DNA of 64,000 bases from Candidatus Cybelea septentrionalis. Its GTDB lineage: Bacteria; Vulcanimicrobiota; Vulcanimicrobiia; Vulcanimicrobiales; Vulcanimicrobiaceae. Location of the stretch: the NCBI GenBank assembly GCA_003158175.1, contig PMHJ01000034.1:102776-166775 (forward strand), in the 5' to 3' direction. The notes below the pieces were generated by a model. That model worked only from the letters and a program-made list of their open reading frames with translations. It was not told the origin of the DNA and ran no database searches. The position numbers and the translations under genes were made by a program. Shown piece by piece: positions 19,714 through 27,547 of this stretch; position 1 is the stretch's first letter; every line of letters starts with the position of its first letter.

Positions 19714-20391
19714 TCATCCTGCCGCGGTAAAGGCCTTCGAGCGTATACGCTCTGCGATCAACGTCATCCACGCCTCCATGCCATCGCCGGTCCGCGCCGA
19801 CAGCTCGAGAACGGCCATTCCGGGATTCACTTGCTCGATGCAGCGGCGCGCGGCGGCGCGGTCGTACCCGACTGCTTCTGCAATGTCGCTCTTGGTGATG
19901 ACGGCGAGGCGCGAACTGTTGAAGGCCAGCGGATACTTTAACGGTTTGTCCTCGCCCTCGGTCACGGAGAGCAACGCGACCCTCAGGTCTTCCCCGAGGT
20001 CGTACTCGGCAGGGCAGATCAAATTGCCGACGTTCTCGATGAAGAGCGCGTCGAGGCCGGTCGCATCCCAGCCCTCCAGGGCTTTGGCGATCATCTCGGC
20101 GTCCAGCCGGCATTCCGCTCCCGTCGTGATTTGGCGCACGGGGGCGCCGCTGCGCGCCAAGCGTTGCGAATCGTTGGCCGTCGCTTGATCGCCCACGAGC
20201 GCGCCGACGCGGTACGTGGACGAAAGCCGTCGCAATGTCTGCTCGAGCAGGGTCGTCTTTCCCGAACCCGGACTGGAGAGCATGTTGACGACGAACGTTC
20301 CGCTTTCGGCGAAACGGCCACGCAGGCGTGCCGCGAGCGCATCGTTCTTGATCATCAGATTTCCGGCGATTTCGACGACGCGCATCTTCAT
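19714..20391 (-). CDS. hypB: Hydrogenase/urease nickel incorporation GTPase HypB
   Basis: 225 aa. The GTPase drives nickel insertion into the hydrogenase large subunit together with HypA. Seen: P-loop SSPGSGKTT, ENVGNLICPAEYDLGEDL, the base-recognition TKSD (VITKSDIAEAVGYD), and ELSARTGDGMEAW. The ATG at 20391 overlaps the hypA stop (ATGA) and has GGAGG 7 nt upstream. Two oddities: there is no N-terminal His tract or CxxCGC site, and the G-domain metal site reads TGAECRLDAEM, with Arg where most HypB proteins have His after the Cys. A free His-rich peptide is encoded at 15757. Confidence 0.93.
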   Translation of the reverse strand: MKMRVVEIAGNLMIKNDALAARLRGRFAESGTFVVNMLSSPGSGKTTLLEQTLRRLSSTYRVGALVGDQATANDSQRLARSGAPVRQITTGAECRLDAEMIAKALEGWDATGLDALFIENVGNLICPAEYDLGEDLRVALLSVTEGEDKPLKYPLAFNSSRLAVITKSDIAEAVGYDRAAARRCIEQVNPGMAVLELSARTGDGMEAWMTLIAERIRSKAFTAAG

Positions 20392-20735
20392 GCAGGAACC
20401 TCCATTGAGACGAGTTGCATTTCTCGGCCGCGCAGGATGTGCGCCGACGGCGTGCCGCACGCGGGGCAGAGCAGGCCCGTGCCGGAGTGAGGAGCCCGTT
20501 CGGCCTCGCAGCGTTCGCAAAATACCACGAGGGGAACCTCCTCCACCAGAAGTTGACTGCCTTCGGCAATCGTCCGGGCGGTCGCCACGTCCCAAGAAAA
20601 GAGCAGCGCATCGCGCACGATTCCGCTAAGCGCGCCGACGCGAACGTGCACGGCGTTCACGCGCTCGATTCCTTGCTCCGCGGCGGTCGATTCGATGCTT
20701 TCCAGGAGACTGAGTGCGACCGTAATTTCGTGCAA
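20388..20735 (-). CDS. hypA: Hydrogenase nickel incorporation protein HypA
   Basis: 115 aa from a TTG at 20735. This start is fixed by biology: HypA needs Met1-His2-Glu3 to bind nickel, and TTG-CAC-GAA gives exactly MHE. A GAGGT ribosome binding site lies upstream, and the length matches the family (113-115 aa). A longer frame is open upstream but has no family support. The zinc site is two CxxC pairs (CERCEA and CPACG). It is first in a minus-strand unit with hypB and the large regulator. Confidence 0.93.
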   Translation of the reverse strand: MHEITVALSLLESIESTAAEQGIERVNAVHVRVGALSGIVRDALLFSWDVATARTIAEGSQLLVEEVPLVVFCERCEAERAPHSGTGLLCPACGTPSAHILRGREMQLVSMEVPA

Positions 20736-20805
20736 AGGCTCTACCTCGGTGGGCACCAGCGTAGCTTCCCGGGGCCGCGATTGCAAGCCGGGCGCGCGGC
20801 CTCTA

Positions 20806-20823
20806 GTAACGCGCGAGTAACGC
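20806..20823 (+). promoter_or_regulatory. SARP-type direct repeat pair 1
   Basis: GTAACGC, a 4-nt spacer, then GTAACGC: identical heptamers with starts exactly 11 bp apart. The pair covers the place where a -35 box would be for the CATAAT hexamer at 20834-20839 (10 bp downstream). SARP/BTAD regulators bind 11-bp-spaced heptamers placed over the -35 region, and a regulator with this kind of winged helix is encoded nearby at 17031-19703. The assignment of the regulator to the site is inference. Confidence 0.55.
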
Positions 20824-20833
20824 GCCACGACTC

Positions 20834-20839
20834 CATAAT
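20834..20839 (+). promoter_or_regulatory. -10-like hexamer for hhyS operon
   Basis: CATAAT matches the TATAAT consensus at five of six positions. It lies 10 bp after the first heptamer pair and 229 bp before the hhyS ATG. No good -35 box is seen at the normal spacing, as expected for an activator-dependent promoter. Confidence 0.4.
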
Positions 20840-20911
20840 TGCGGGAATTGGAGCAACAAAGTATCATGTTGATCCTCGGGATTCTGCTGTATTCGTTAGG
20901 CTCGGCTCCGA

Positions 20912-20929
20912 GTAACGTAGCGGTAACGG
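20912..20929 (+). promoter_or_regulatory. SARP-type direct repeat pair 2
   Basis: GTAACGT, a 4-nt spacer, then GTAACGG, again 11 bp apart and in the same orientation as pair 1. The two pairs start 106 bp apart, close to ten helical turns. No convincing -10 box follows it. It may be a second operator used for looping or cooperative binding. Confidence 0.5.
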
Positions 20930-21067
20930 TCGCTGTGTTTCTCCAGTGAAGAAAGCGGATCGCGTGCCCTTGCATTTCGCAATCGCTTCAACTAGGCTGA
21001 ACATCATCTCGACGAAACGTAGCCGTCGAATGGACGGAGTTCCGCCGGTGATAGTGAGGACGTAGCG

Positions 21068-22087
21068 ATGGCGGATACGGTAGTAAATGTTCTGTGGATA
21101 CCCGCAGGGCTGAGCTGCGACGGAGATTCCGTCGCGTTGACCGGGGCGATGCAGCCAAGCATTGAAGAGATCGCTCTCGGAGCTTTGCCCGGCTTGCCGG
21201 GCGTCAAGTTTCATTGGCCGCTCATAGAATTCAGCCTCGGCGGCGCAGAGTTCCTCGAAGCATTTTTCAAAGCGGAGCGTGGCGAGCTCAATCCGTTCGT
21301 GCTCGTCATCGAAGGTTCGATTGCGAACGAAGAAATCAAGAAGGAAGGCTACTGGACCGGCTTCGGCAACGCACCCGGTACGGATCAGCCGATTACGTTT
21401 AGCGGTTGGATCGACCGCCTCGCGCCGAAGGCGTGGGCGGTGCTCGCGGCCGGAACGTGCGCGACGTATGGCGGGATTCATGCGATGGCCGGTAATCCGA
21501 CCGGAGCGATGGGCATCCTCGACTATCTCGGTTGGGATTGGAAGTCGAGCGCCGGCGTGCCGGTCGTGTGCGTACCCGGGTGTCCGATTCAACCCGATAA
21601 TCTCTCAGAGACAATTCTTTATCTGCTCTGGCAGGCGGCCGGGCGCGCGCCGATGATTCCGCTCGACGAAGCGGGGCGCCCGACGTGGCTCTTCGGCAAT
21701 ACCGTGCACGAAGGATGCGACCGTGCCGGATACTACGAGCAGGGAGAGTTCGCAACCGAATACGACTCGCCAACCTGTTTGGTCAAGCTCGGGTGTTGGG
21801 GCCCGGTCGTCAAGTGTAACGTCCCCAAACGCGGGTGGATGGGCGGAGTCGGCGGCTGCCCGAACGTCGGCGGAATTTGCATCGGGTGCACGATGCCGGG
21901 CTTTCCGGACAAGTTCATGCCCTTCATGGACGAGCCGCCGGGCGGAAAGATTTCCTCGACCTTCAGTACCGCCTACGGCACGGTCATCAAGGCGATGCGA
22001 AACTTTACCACTGCGACCATCGACAAGGAACCGAAGTGGCGGCATAAGGGCAAACAACTCACGACCGGATACCATCGGCACAGCTAG
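21068..22087 (+). CDS. hhyS: [NiFe]-hydrogenase small subunit, group 1h (actinobacterial) type
   Basis: 339 aa with no Tat signal peptide, so the enzyme faces the cytoplasm or is anchored by partners. It carries the iron-sulfur clusters that take electrons from the NiFe site. The proximal-cluster motif is GLSCDGDSVAL (Cys17, Asp20), where the usual second Cys is Asp; this is a hallmark of the oxygen-tolerant actinobacterial-type enzymes. Further ligands are in AAGTCATYGG, VPGCPIQPD, the His of NTVHEGCDR, KLGCWGPVVKCN and GICIGCTMPGFPD. GAGG lies 8 nt before the ATG. It is the first gene of the long plus-strand operon. Subgroup 1l cannot be ruled out by reading. Confidence 0.95.
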   Translation: MADTVVNVLWIPAGLSCDGDSVALTGAMQPSIEEIALGALPGLPGVKFHWPLIEFSLGGAEFLEAFFKAERGELNPFVLVIEGSIANEEIKKEGYWTGFGNAPGTDQPITFSGWIDRLAPKAWAVLAAGTCATYGGIHAMAGNPTGAMGILDYLGWDWKSSAGVPVVCVPGCPIQPDNLSETILYLLWQAAGRAPMIPLDEAGRPTWLFGNTVHEGCDRAGYYEQGEFATEYDSPTCLVKLGCWGPVVKCNVPKRGWMGGVGGCPNVGGICIGCTMPGFPDKFMPFMDEPPGGKISSTFSTAYGTVIKAMRNFTTATIDKEPKWRHKGKQLTTGYHRHS

Positions 22088-22101
22088 CGCGGAGGAGTGG
22101 C

Positions 22102-23892
22102 ATGGCTATAAAAGATCTTCCCAGTACGACGACGGGGACCCAGCCCTCTCGGCTTGTGGAGATGTCTTGGGATCCGATCACGCGGATCGTCGGCAGCTTA
22201 GGTATTTACACAAAGATCGACTTTGCGCGTAAGATCGTCGCCGAGTGTCACTCGACCTCGTCGATCTTCCGCGGTTACAGCATCTTCATGAAAGGCAAGG
22301 ATCCGCGCGACGCGCACTTCATCACTTCGCGAATCTGTGGAATCTGTGGGGACAACCACTGCGTCTGCTCCGTCTACGCGCAGAACATGGCGTTCGGCGT
22401 CAAGCCGCCGGCGATGGGCGAATGGATCATGAATCTCGGCGAGGCCGCCGAGTACATGTTCGACCACAATATCTTCCAAGAAAATCTCGTCGGCGTGGAC
22501 TACTGCGAAAAGATGGTCCGCGAGACCAATCCCAGCGTCTGGGAGAAGGCGAAGAAGACGGAAGCCCCCAACGCCGGAATCCACGGCTACAAGACGATCG
22601 CCGACATCATGAGCGCGCTCAATCCCTTCAGCGGCGACTTTTACCGCCAAGCCCTGCAGATCAGCCGCTATACGCGCGAGATGTTCTGCCTGATGGAAGG
22701 GCGTCACGTCCACCCGTCCACGCTCTATGCCGGCGGTACCGGTACGGTCGCGACGCAGCAGCTCTTCACGGATTACTATTCACGCCTGATGCGCTACATC
22801 GAGTACATGAAGATCTGCGTCCCGCTGCACGACGATCTCTTCAACTTCTGGTACGAGGCGCTGCCCGGTTACGAGCACAACGGCGAGCGGCGGATTCTCC
22901 TGGGGTGCTGGGGCGCGTTCCAAGACCCCGACCACTGCGATTTCAGGTACCGGAACATGACGAACTGGGGACGCAAGATGTTCGTCACGCCCGGCATCGT
23001 CGTCGATGGCAAACTCGTAACGAACGACCTCGTCGCCATCAACCTCGGCATTCGAATCCTACTGGGCCACTCGTACTACGACGATTGGGCAAACGAGGAA
23101 ACGTTCGTTCGCGAGGACCCGCTGGGAAATCCGGTCGATCGCCGGCATCCCTGGAATATGCACACGCTGCCCACACCCAAGAAACGCGACTTCGCAAAGG
23201 AGTACAGTTGGGTAATGTCGCCGCGCTGGTTCGACGGCAAGGATCATCTTGCGCTGGACACCGGCGGCGGTCCGATCGCAAGACTCTGGTCGACGGCGCT
23301 CTCCGGTTTGGTCGATATGGGAGGCTACATCAAGGCCACCGGTACGAGCGTGCAGATCAATCTGCCGAAGTCGGCGTTGAGCGGTCCGGTCTCGTTCGAG
23401 TGGAAAGTTCCCAAGTGGTCGAACACGCTGGAGCGCAATCGCGCGCGGACCTACTTCCAGGCGTATGCTGCAGCCGCGGCCCTCTATTTCCTCGATAAGG
23501 CCTTCGAAGAGCTCAACGCCGGCAGAACGCGCTCGTGGGAGCCTTTCACCGTGCCGGAAGAAGCGATCGGCTGCGGCTTTACGGAGGCGGTGCGCGGCGT
23601 TCTTTCGCATCACATGGTGATCCGCGACGGAAAAATCGCAAACTACCATCCGTGGCCGCCGACTCCGTGGAACGGTAACCCGCGCGATATTTACGGCACG
23701 CCTGGCCCATATGAAGATGCGGTGCAGAATACGCCGATTCATGAAGAGAACGGCCCCGACTCGTTCAAGGGCATCGACATTATGCGCGCGGTGCGCAGTT
23801 TCGATCCATGTCTGCCTTGCGGTGTCCATATGTATTTGGGCGACGATAAGTCGATCGAAACGGTGCACTCCCCGTTGGCACCCTTCGGATAA
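22102..23892 (+). CDS. hhyL: [NiFe]-hydrogenase large subunit, group 1h type
   Basis: 596 aa. It holds the NiFe(CN)2CO site. The four nickel-binding cysteines are in the L1 motif RICGICGDNHC (Cys79, Cys82) and the L2 motif DPCLPCGVH (Cys570, Cys573). A 20-residue C-terminal tail follows His576 and should be removed by the endopeptidase encoded at 27050 after nickel insertion. The L1 and L2 contexts fit the high-affinity group 1h enzymes that oxidise atmospheric H2. It lies 14 bp after hhyS with a GCGGAGGAG ribosome binding site. Confidence 0.96.
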   Translation: MAIKDLPSTTTGTQPSRLVEMSWDPITRIVGSLGIYTKIDFARKIVAECHSTSSIFRGYSIFMKGKDPRDAHFITSRICGICGDNHCVCSVYAQNMAFGVKPPAMGEWIMNLGEAAEYMFDHNIFQENLVGVDYCEKMVRETNPSVWEKAKKTEAPNAGIHGYKTIADIMSALNPFSGDFYRQALQISRYTREMFCLMEGRHVHPSTLYAGGTGTVATQQLFTDYYSRLMRYIEYMKICVPLHDDLFNFWYEALPGYEHNGERRILLGCWGAFQDPDHCDFRYRNMTNWGRKMFVTPGIVVDGKLVTNDLVAINLGIRILLGHSYYDDWANEETFVREDPLGNPVDRRHPWNMHTLPTPKKRDFAKEYSWVMSPRWFDGKDHLALDTGGGPIARLWSTALSGLVDMGGYIKATGTSVQINLPKSALSGPVSFEWKVPKWSNTLERNRARTYFQAYAAAAALYFLDKAFEELNAGRTRSWEPFTVPEEAIGCGFTEAVRGVLSHHMVIRDGKIANYHPWPPTPWNGNPRDIYGTPGPYEDAVQNTPIHEENGPDSFKGIDIMRAVRSFDPCLPCGVHMYLGDDKSIETVHSPLAPFG

Positions 23893-23904
23893 ACCAAGCG
23901 CGAA

Positions 23905-24444
23905 ATGGCCGCCAGCCTTTCGGCAATGGCAACACGGGTGGACGAGCTGCTTGCGGGCATCGGCGCGGACGCGACGCCGCGCCGGGCCCGCGAAAAAGCC
24001 GAGGAGCTCGCTCGAACGATCGTCGGGCTCTACGGCGAGGCGCTCGAGCGCGTGCTCACGATCGTTCACGATGAGCTCGGCGAGCGTTCGGAGCCGATCT
24101 TCGATCGCTTGTGTGACGATAAGCTCGTCGAGAGCCTTCTTTGCCTGCACGGCTTGCACCCCATAGCGGTCGAGGAGCGTGTCGCACAAGCACTGGAGTC
24201 GGTGCTTCCGTACGTTAAGTCGCACAAAGGAAACATCGAGGTTTCGCGCATCGAGGGAGAGGTCGTCTACGTTCGGCTCGAGGGCAGTTGCGACGGATGC
24301 GCGGCCTCGGCCGCGACGCTCAAACTTTCTGTGGAGCGCGCGATTCTCGAACGCGTCCCCGAGATACGCGAGGTGCGCGCCGAGGAAATGGCCGCCGCCT
24401 CCGAGGCTTCCTCGACCACGCTGCGCGTGCTCAGCCCGGTCTAA
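23905..24444 (+). CDS. NifU-like scaffold-domain protein of the hydrogenase operon
   Basis: 179 aa. The C-terminal half (about 90-160) is a NifU C-terminal type domain: VLPYVKSHKGNIEV, then GSCDGCAASAATLK with the CxxC that binds an iron-sulfur cluster. The N-terminal half is helical and specific to this operon type. NifU-domain proteins follow hhyL in actinobacterial clusters. It may deliver FeS clusters to HhyS or serve as an electron carrier; the sequence does not decide between these. Confidence 0.8.
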   Translation: MAASLSAMATRVDELLAGIGADATPRRAREKAEELARTIVGLYGEALERVLTIVHDELGERSEPIFDRLCDDKLVESLLCLHGLHPIAVEERVAQALESVLPYVKSHKGNIEVSRIEGEVVYVRLEGSCDGCAASAATLKLSVERAILERVPEIREVRAEEMAAASEASSTTLRVLSPV

Positions 24445-24449
24445 ACGCG

Positions 24450-25088
24450 ATGGACCCGGCGAAAGACAATGTCGCGATGCTCTCGGAGATGCTTCGCAAA
24501 CGGCCGCCGGAAGGGGAGCGCTGCGATTTCTGCGCTATGCCCGTGGCGCCCGAACATGACCACCTGATCGAGCTCGCCGCTCGCCGGATCCTCTGCACTT
24601 GCCGGCCGTGTCACATCGTCTTCGAGCCGGCGGGCGCGGCGCAGGGGAAGTATCGCGCCATTCCAAATCGCTATCGCGAAGTCGCCGAGTTCGTCGTCGA
24701 CGACGCAACGTGGGATTCGCTCCAACTTCCCATCGGGCTCGTCTTTTTCTTCTATAACTCGACGGAAAGGCGAACCGTCGCCTTTTATCCGGGTCCCGCC
24801 GGAGCGACGGAATCACTACTGCCGCTCGATGAATGGGCCGGCATCGTCGCGCGCTATCCGCAGTTCTTGTCGATCGAGCCCGACGTCGAGGCGATATTGA
24901 TCCAGCGTAACCGAGAAGTCTCGCGTTGTTTCATCGTGCCCATCGACGCCGCTTACGAGCTCGTCGGGTTGATTCGCACGTGCTGGAAGGGCTTTGACGG
25001 AGGCCAGGAAGCCCATCAAAAGATCGCCCAGTACTTTGAGAGAGTGCAAACGCGCAGCGGGAGCAAAATAGCGGCGCGAATCTCATGA
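24450..25088 (+). CDS. DUF5947 family protein
   Basis: 212 aa from the ATG at 24450. Two Cys pairs near the N-terminus (CDFCAMPV and CTCRPCH, about residues 25-54) look like a zinc- or FeS-binding knuckle. The rest is a mixed alpha/beta domain with no enzyme motif that I recognise. The family, which I know as DUF5947, is largely restricted to actinobacterial-type hydrogenase operons, so a role in HhySL assembly or electron transfer is likely. Its stop overlaps the next start (ATGA). Confidence 0.7.
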   Translation: MDPAKDNVAMLSEMLRKRPPEGERCDFCAMPVAPEHDHLIELAARRILCTCRPCHIVFEPAGAAQGKYRAIPNRYREVAEFVVDDATWDSLQLPIGLVFFFYNSTERRTVAFYPGPAGATESLLPLDEWAGIVARYPQFLSIEPDVEAILIQRNREVSRCFIVPIDAAYELVGLIRTCWKGFDGGQEAHQKIAQYFERVQTRSGSKIAARIS

Positions 25089-25723
25089 CCGACTTGGAGT
25101 TCTCCGTAATCGAATCGCGTGCCGACCGATACGCCGCGTCGCCGTCGCTGGTCCTTCGCCTGCGGATTCTCGAGAAGAGCGGTGCTAAAGTGGACGCGAT
25201 CGCCTTGCGCGCACAGATACGGATCGCGGTTCAGCGACGCCGCTACGCGCCCGACGAGAGCTCCCTCCTCGAGGAGCTTTTCGGCACGCCCGATCGCTAC
25301 GGAGAAACCCTAAAGCCGATGCTATGGACGCACGCGGCTCAGATTGTAACGGCATTTGAGAACGCAACGGAAATAGATGTGACGATTCCGTGCAGTTACG
25401 ATTTCGAAGTCGCAGCGCATAAGTATCTGGCGTCTCTAAAAAATGGAATCGTGCCGCTGGAGCTCTTGTTTTCCGGCATGGTCTTCGTTGAGGGGCCCAA
25501 CGGCATAGCGCCCGAGTTCGTTCCCTGGAGTTGCGAAGCGCGCTACGGACTGCCGCTGCAGGTTTGGCGCGACGCTCTCGACGCCCACTTTCCGAACTCG
25601 GCGTGGATTCGCGTGCATCGCGACACGTTTGACGAGCTGCGCCGTTTTAAGACCGCCACGGGCTTGCCGACGTGGGATGCGGCGCTCGAGCGCCTTTGCG
25701 CCTTGGCGAAGGTAAAGCCGTGA
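25085..25723 (+). CDS. DUF6084 family protein
   Basis: 212 aa, cytoplasmic, beta-rich, with no catalytic motif recognised. It matches what I recall as DUF6084, another family tied to group 1h hydrogenase operons. The start overlaps the previous stop by 4 bp and its TGA overlaps the GTG of the next gene, so translation of the three unknown genes is coupled. A structural or assembly partner of the hydrogenase is the natural guess. Confidence 0.65.
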   Translation: MTDLEFSVIESRADRYAASPSLVLRLRILEKSGAKVDAIALRAQIRIAVQRRRYAPDESSLLEELFGTPDRYGETLKPMLWTHAAQIVTAFENATEIDVTIPCSYDFEVAAHKYLASLKNGIVPLELLFSGMVFVEGPNGIAPEFVPWSCEARYGLPLQVWRDALDAHFPNSAWIRVHRDTFDELRRFKTATGLPTWDAALERLCALAKVKP

Positions 25724-27048
25724 ATCCCTTCGAGCCGGCACGCAAGGTTGCCGACGCCGTCCTCTACGAGGGCTACATTCTCTATCCGTACACCGCTTCG
25801 GCACCGAAGAACCGCATTCGCTGGCAGTTCGGGGTCGTCGTGCCCGAGGCGTACGCCGCGCAAGGAACGGGCGAGCCCTTCCAAGCGCAGACCGAGGTGC
25901 TGCTCGAATGCGACGCCCACACGGAAGTGGAGGTGCTGGTCCGTTTCTTGCAGGTCGAAGCGCGCCAGGTCGAAGCGTGGCGGCAATCGTCGTTCGTTCC
26001 GGTCGAGTCGCTCACGCTCGGCTCGAAAAACTACGTGACGTTCGATGAGGGCGCCGAACGCGAGCTGACGATCCATTTTCAGCCGGGCGTGCAGGATCGG
26101 ACTGCCGCGCCGATCGCGTCACCTGCGGAGGAGAAAATCGAACCACTCGCCGCCGCGGACGAGGCGGTCGCGGGACGCATCGTTCGGCGGCGCTGGCCGT
26201 TGCACGGGGCGGTTTCCGTCGACGCCGAACCCGTCGCGGATCGGCCGGGACTTCGGAAACTCCGCGTTCGCATCGAGAATAACTCCGCGGTCGTTCCCGG
26301 CGAACGAAGCTCGGCGTTGCGAACGGCGTTCGTCTCGACGCACACACTGCTTCACGCGCGCGGCGGGCGGTTTCTCTCCGCGCTCGATCCGCCCGCTGAC
26401 GCCGGTGAGGCCACGTCGCGGCTGGTCAACCGGCACACATGGCCGGTCCTCGTGGGCAGCGCGGAATCCGATGCACAACGTTCGTCGCTCGTGCTATCGT
26501 CGCCGATAATTCTCTACGACTTTCCGGCCGTCGCGCCGCAGAGCGAAGCGGATACCTTCGATGCAACCGAAGTCGACGAGTTGATGATGCTCAGCGTTCG
26601 CAGCCTCTCCGACGACGAGCGCAATGAAGCACGCGCAACCGACGAGCGGGCGCGCGCAATTATCGAGCGAGCAGAACGCTTCGGCCCCGAAGACCTTGCG
26701 CGACTGCATGGCACGTTGCTTCAGACGAAGTCGGACGCGTCGGGGATGGCAGATCCCTTCGCCGCGCTGGACGTGCCCGGCATGGATTGCGTCTTTGTGA
26801 AGGGTGCGAAAATAAGTAAGGGCTCGCGCGTCAGGTTGCATCCAAAGCGCAGGGCCGACGTTTGGGACCTTTTTTTGGACGGAAAGGTCGCGACGGTGCG
26901 CGCCGTTCATCAAGACGTCGAGAATCTCATGTACGTCGCCGTAACCGTCGACGACGATCCCGCTAGCGACTTGCACGACTGGTATGGCCGCTCGCTTTTC
27001 TTTTATCCCGACGAGGTCGAGCCCGTCGGCGCGATGGCGGCGGGCTAA
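25720..27048 (+). CDS. Conserved hydrogenase-operon protein of unknown function
   Basis: 442 aa from a GTG at 25720 that overlaps the previous stop. The N-terminus contains ADAVLYEGYILYPYTASAPK, then NRIRWQFGVVVPE, a block I associate with unnamed proteins of actinobacterial hydrogenase clusters. The middle is beta-rich. Near the C-terminus, KGSRVRLHPKRRADVWDLF followed by DWYGRSLFFYPDEVEPV forms a small conserved domain. There is no signal peptide, membrane segment or Cys cluster. I do not recognise an activity; position in the operon argues for maturation or assembly. Confidence 0.7.
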   Translation: MNPFEPARKVADAVLYEGYILYPYTASAPKNRIRWQFGVVVPEAYAAQGTGEPFQAQTEVLLECDAHTEVEVLVRFLQVEARQVEAWRQSSFVPVESLTLGSKNYVTFDEGAERELTIHFQPGVQDRTAAPIASPAEEKIEPLAAADEAVAGRIVRRRWPLHGAVSVDAEPVADRPGLRKLRVRIENNSAVVPGERSSALRTAFVSTHTLLHARGGRFLSALDPPADAGEATSRLVNRHTWPVLVGSAESDAQRSSLVLSSPIILYDFPAVAPQSEADTFDATEVDELMMLSVRSLSDDERNEARATDERARAIIERAERFGPEDLARLHGTLLQTKSDASGMADPFAALDVPGMDCVFVKGAKISKGSRVRLHPKRRADVWDLFLDGKVATVRAVHQDVENLMYVAVTVDDDPASDLHDWYGRSLFFYPDEVEPVGAMAAG

Positions 27049-27049
27049 C

Positions 27050-27547
27050 ATGCGATTACTCGTGGCGGGAATCGGGAACATCTTCTTTGGGGACGATGGC
27101 TTTGGTTCGGAGGTCGCTCGGGTACTGGCCGAATCGCCCATCGAGGATGTCAAGATCGAAGACTTTGGAATCCGAGGGATGCACTTGGCCTTCGAGTTGG
27201 TTGCGGGATACGAACGCGCGTTCTTGATCGACGCAGTGCCGCGCGACGGGCAGCCCGGAACGCTCTACGTGATCGAGCCCGACGTCGCGCCGCAAAAGAC
27301 GATGCCGGACGCGCACGGCATGGATTTACAGAACGTCTTAGCGTTCGTTCGGACGATCGGCGGAGAGCCGCCGCCGATCACCCTCGTGGGATGCGAACCA
27401 TCCGCAGCGGGAGAGCAAATCGGACTCTCGGACGCCGTAAGCGCGGCCGTTACACCGGCGGTCGCACTCGTCCGCCGGCTCGTCGGAGAGGCTCTCCGCG
27501 AATCCGGCTCACGCCAAGAAAGGAAAACACTATGGACCGAGGTCTGA
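27050..27547 (+). CDS. Hydrogenase maturation endopeptidase (HyaD/HycI family)
   Basis: 165 aa. The start MRLLVAGIGNIFFGDDGFG is the family signature; the Asp in GDDGFG is a nickel-sensing ligand, and a second acidic residue (FLIDAVP) and a His (DAHGMDLQNVL) complete the site. The protease clips the C-terminal tail of HhyL after nickel has been inserted. It starts 1 bp after the previous stop and overlaps the next gene by 16 bp. Confidence 0.92.
   Translation: MRLLVAGIGNIFFGDDGFGSEVARVLAESPIEDVKIEDFGIRGMHLAFELVAGYERAFLIDAVPRDGQPGTLYVIEPDVAPQKTMPDAHGMDLQNVLAFVRTIGGEPPPITLVGCEPSAAGEQIGLSDAVSAAVTPAVALVRRLVGEALRESGSRQERKTLWTEV

Larger units (their letters stand above)
20736..21067. promoter_or_regulatory. 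Divergent promoter region between hypA and hhyS
   Basis: 332 bp without a supported gene. It holds two GTAACG heptamer pairs (20806-20823 and 20912-20929), each with 11-bp periodicity and both reading toward hhyS, plus a CATAAT -10-like hexamer at 20834-20839. An antisense open frame crosses the region, but it runs through hhyS and is not credible. No clear promoter for the hypA direction could be picked out by eye. Confidence 0.6.

Noticed and set aside
20864-21592. Antisense open frame across the hhyS promoter and 5' end
   Set aside because: It overlaps well-supported hhyS and has no ribosome binding site or family resemblance.
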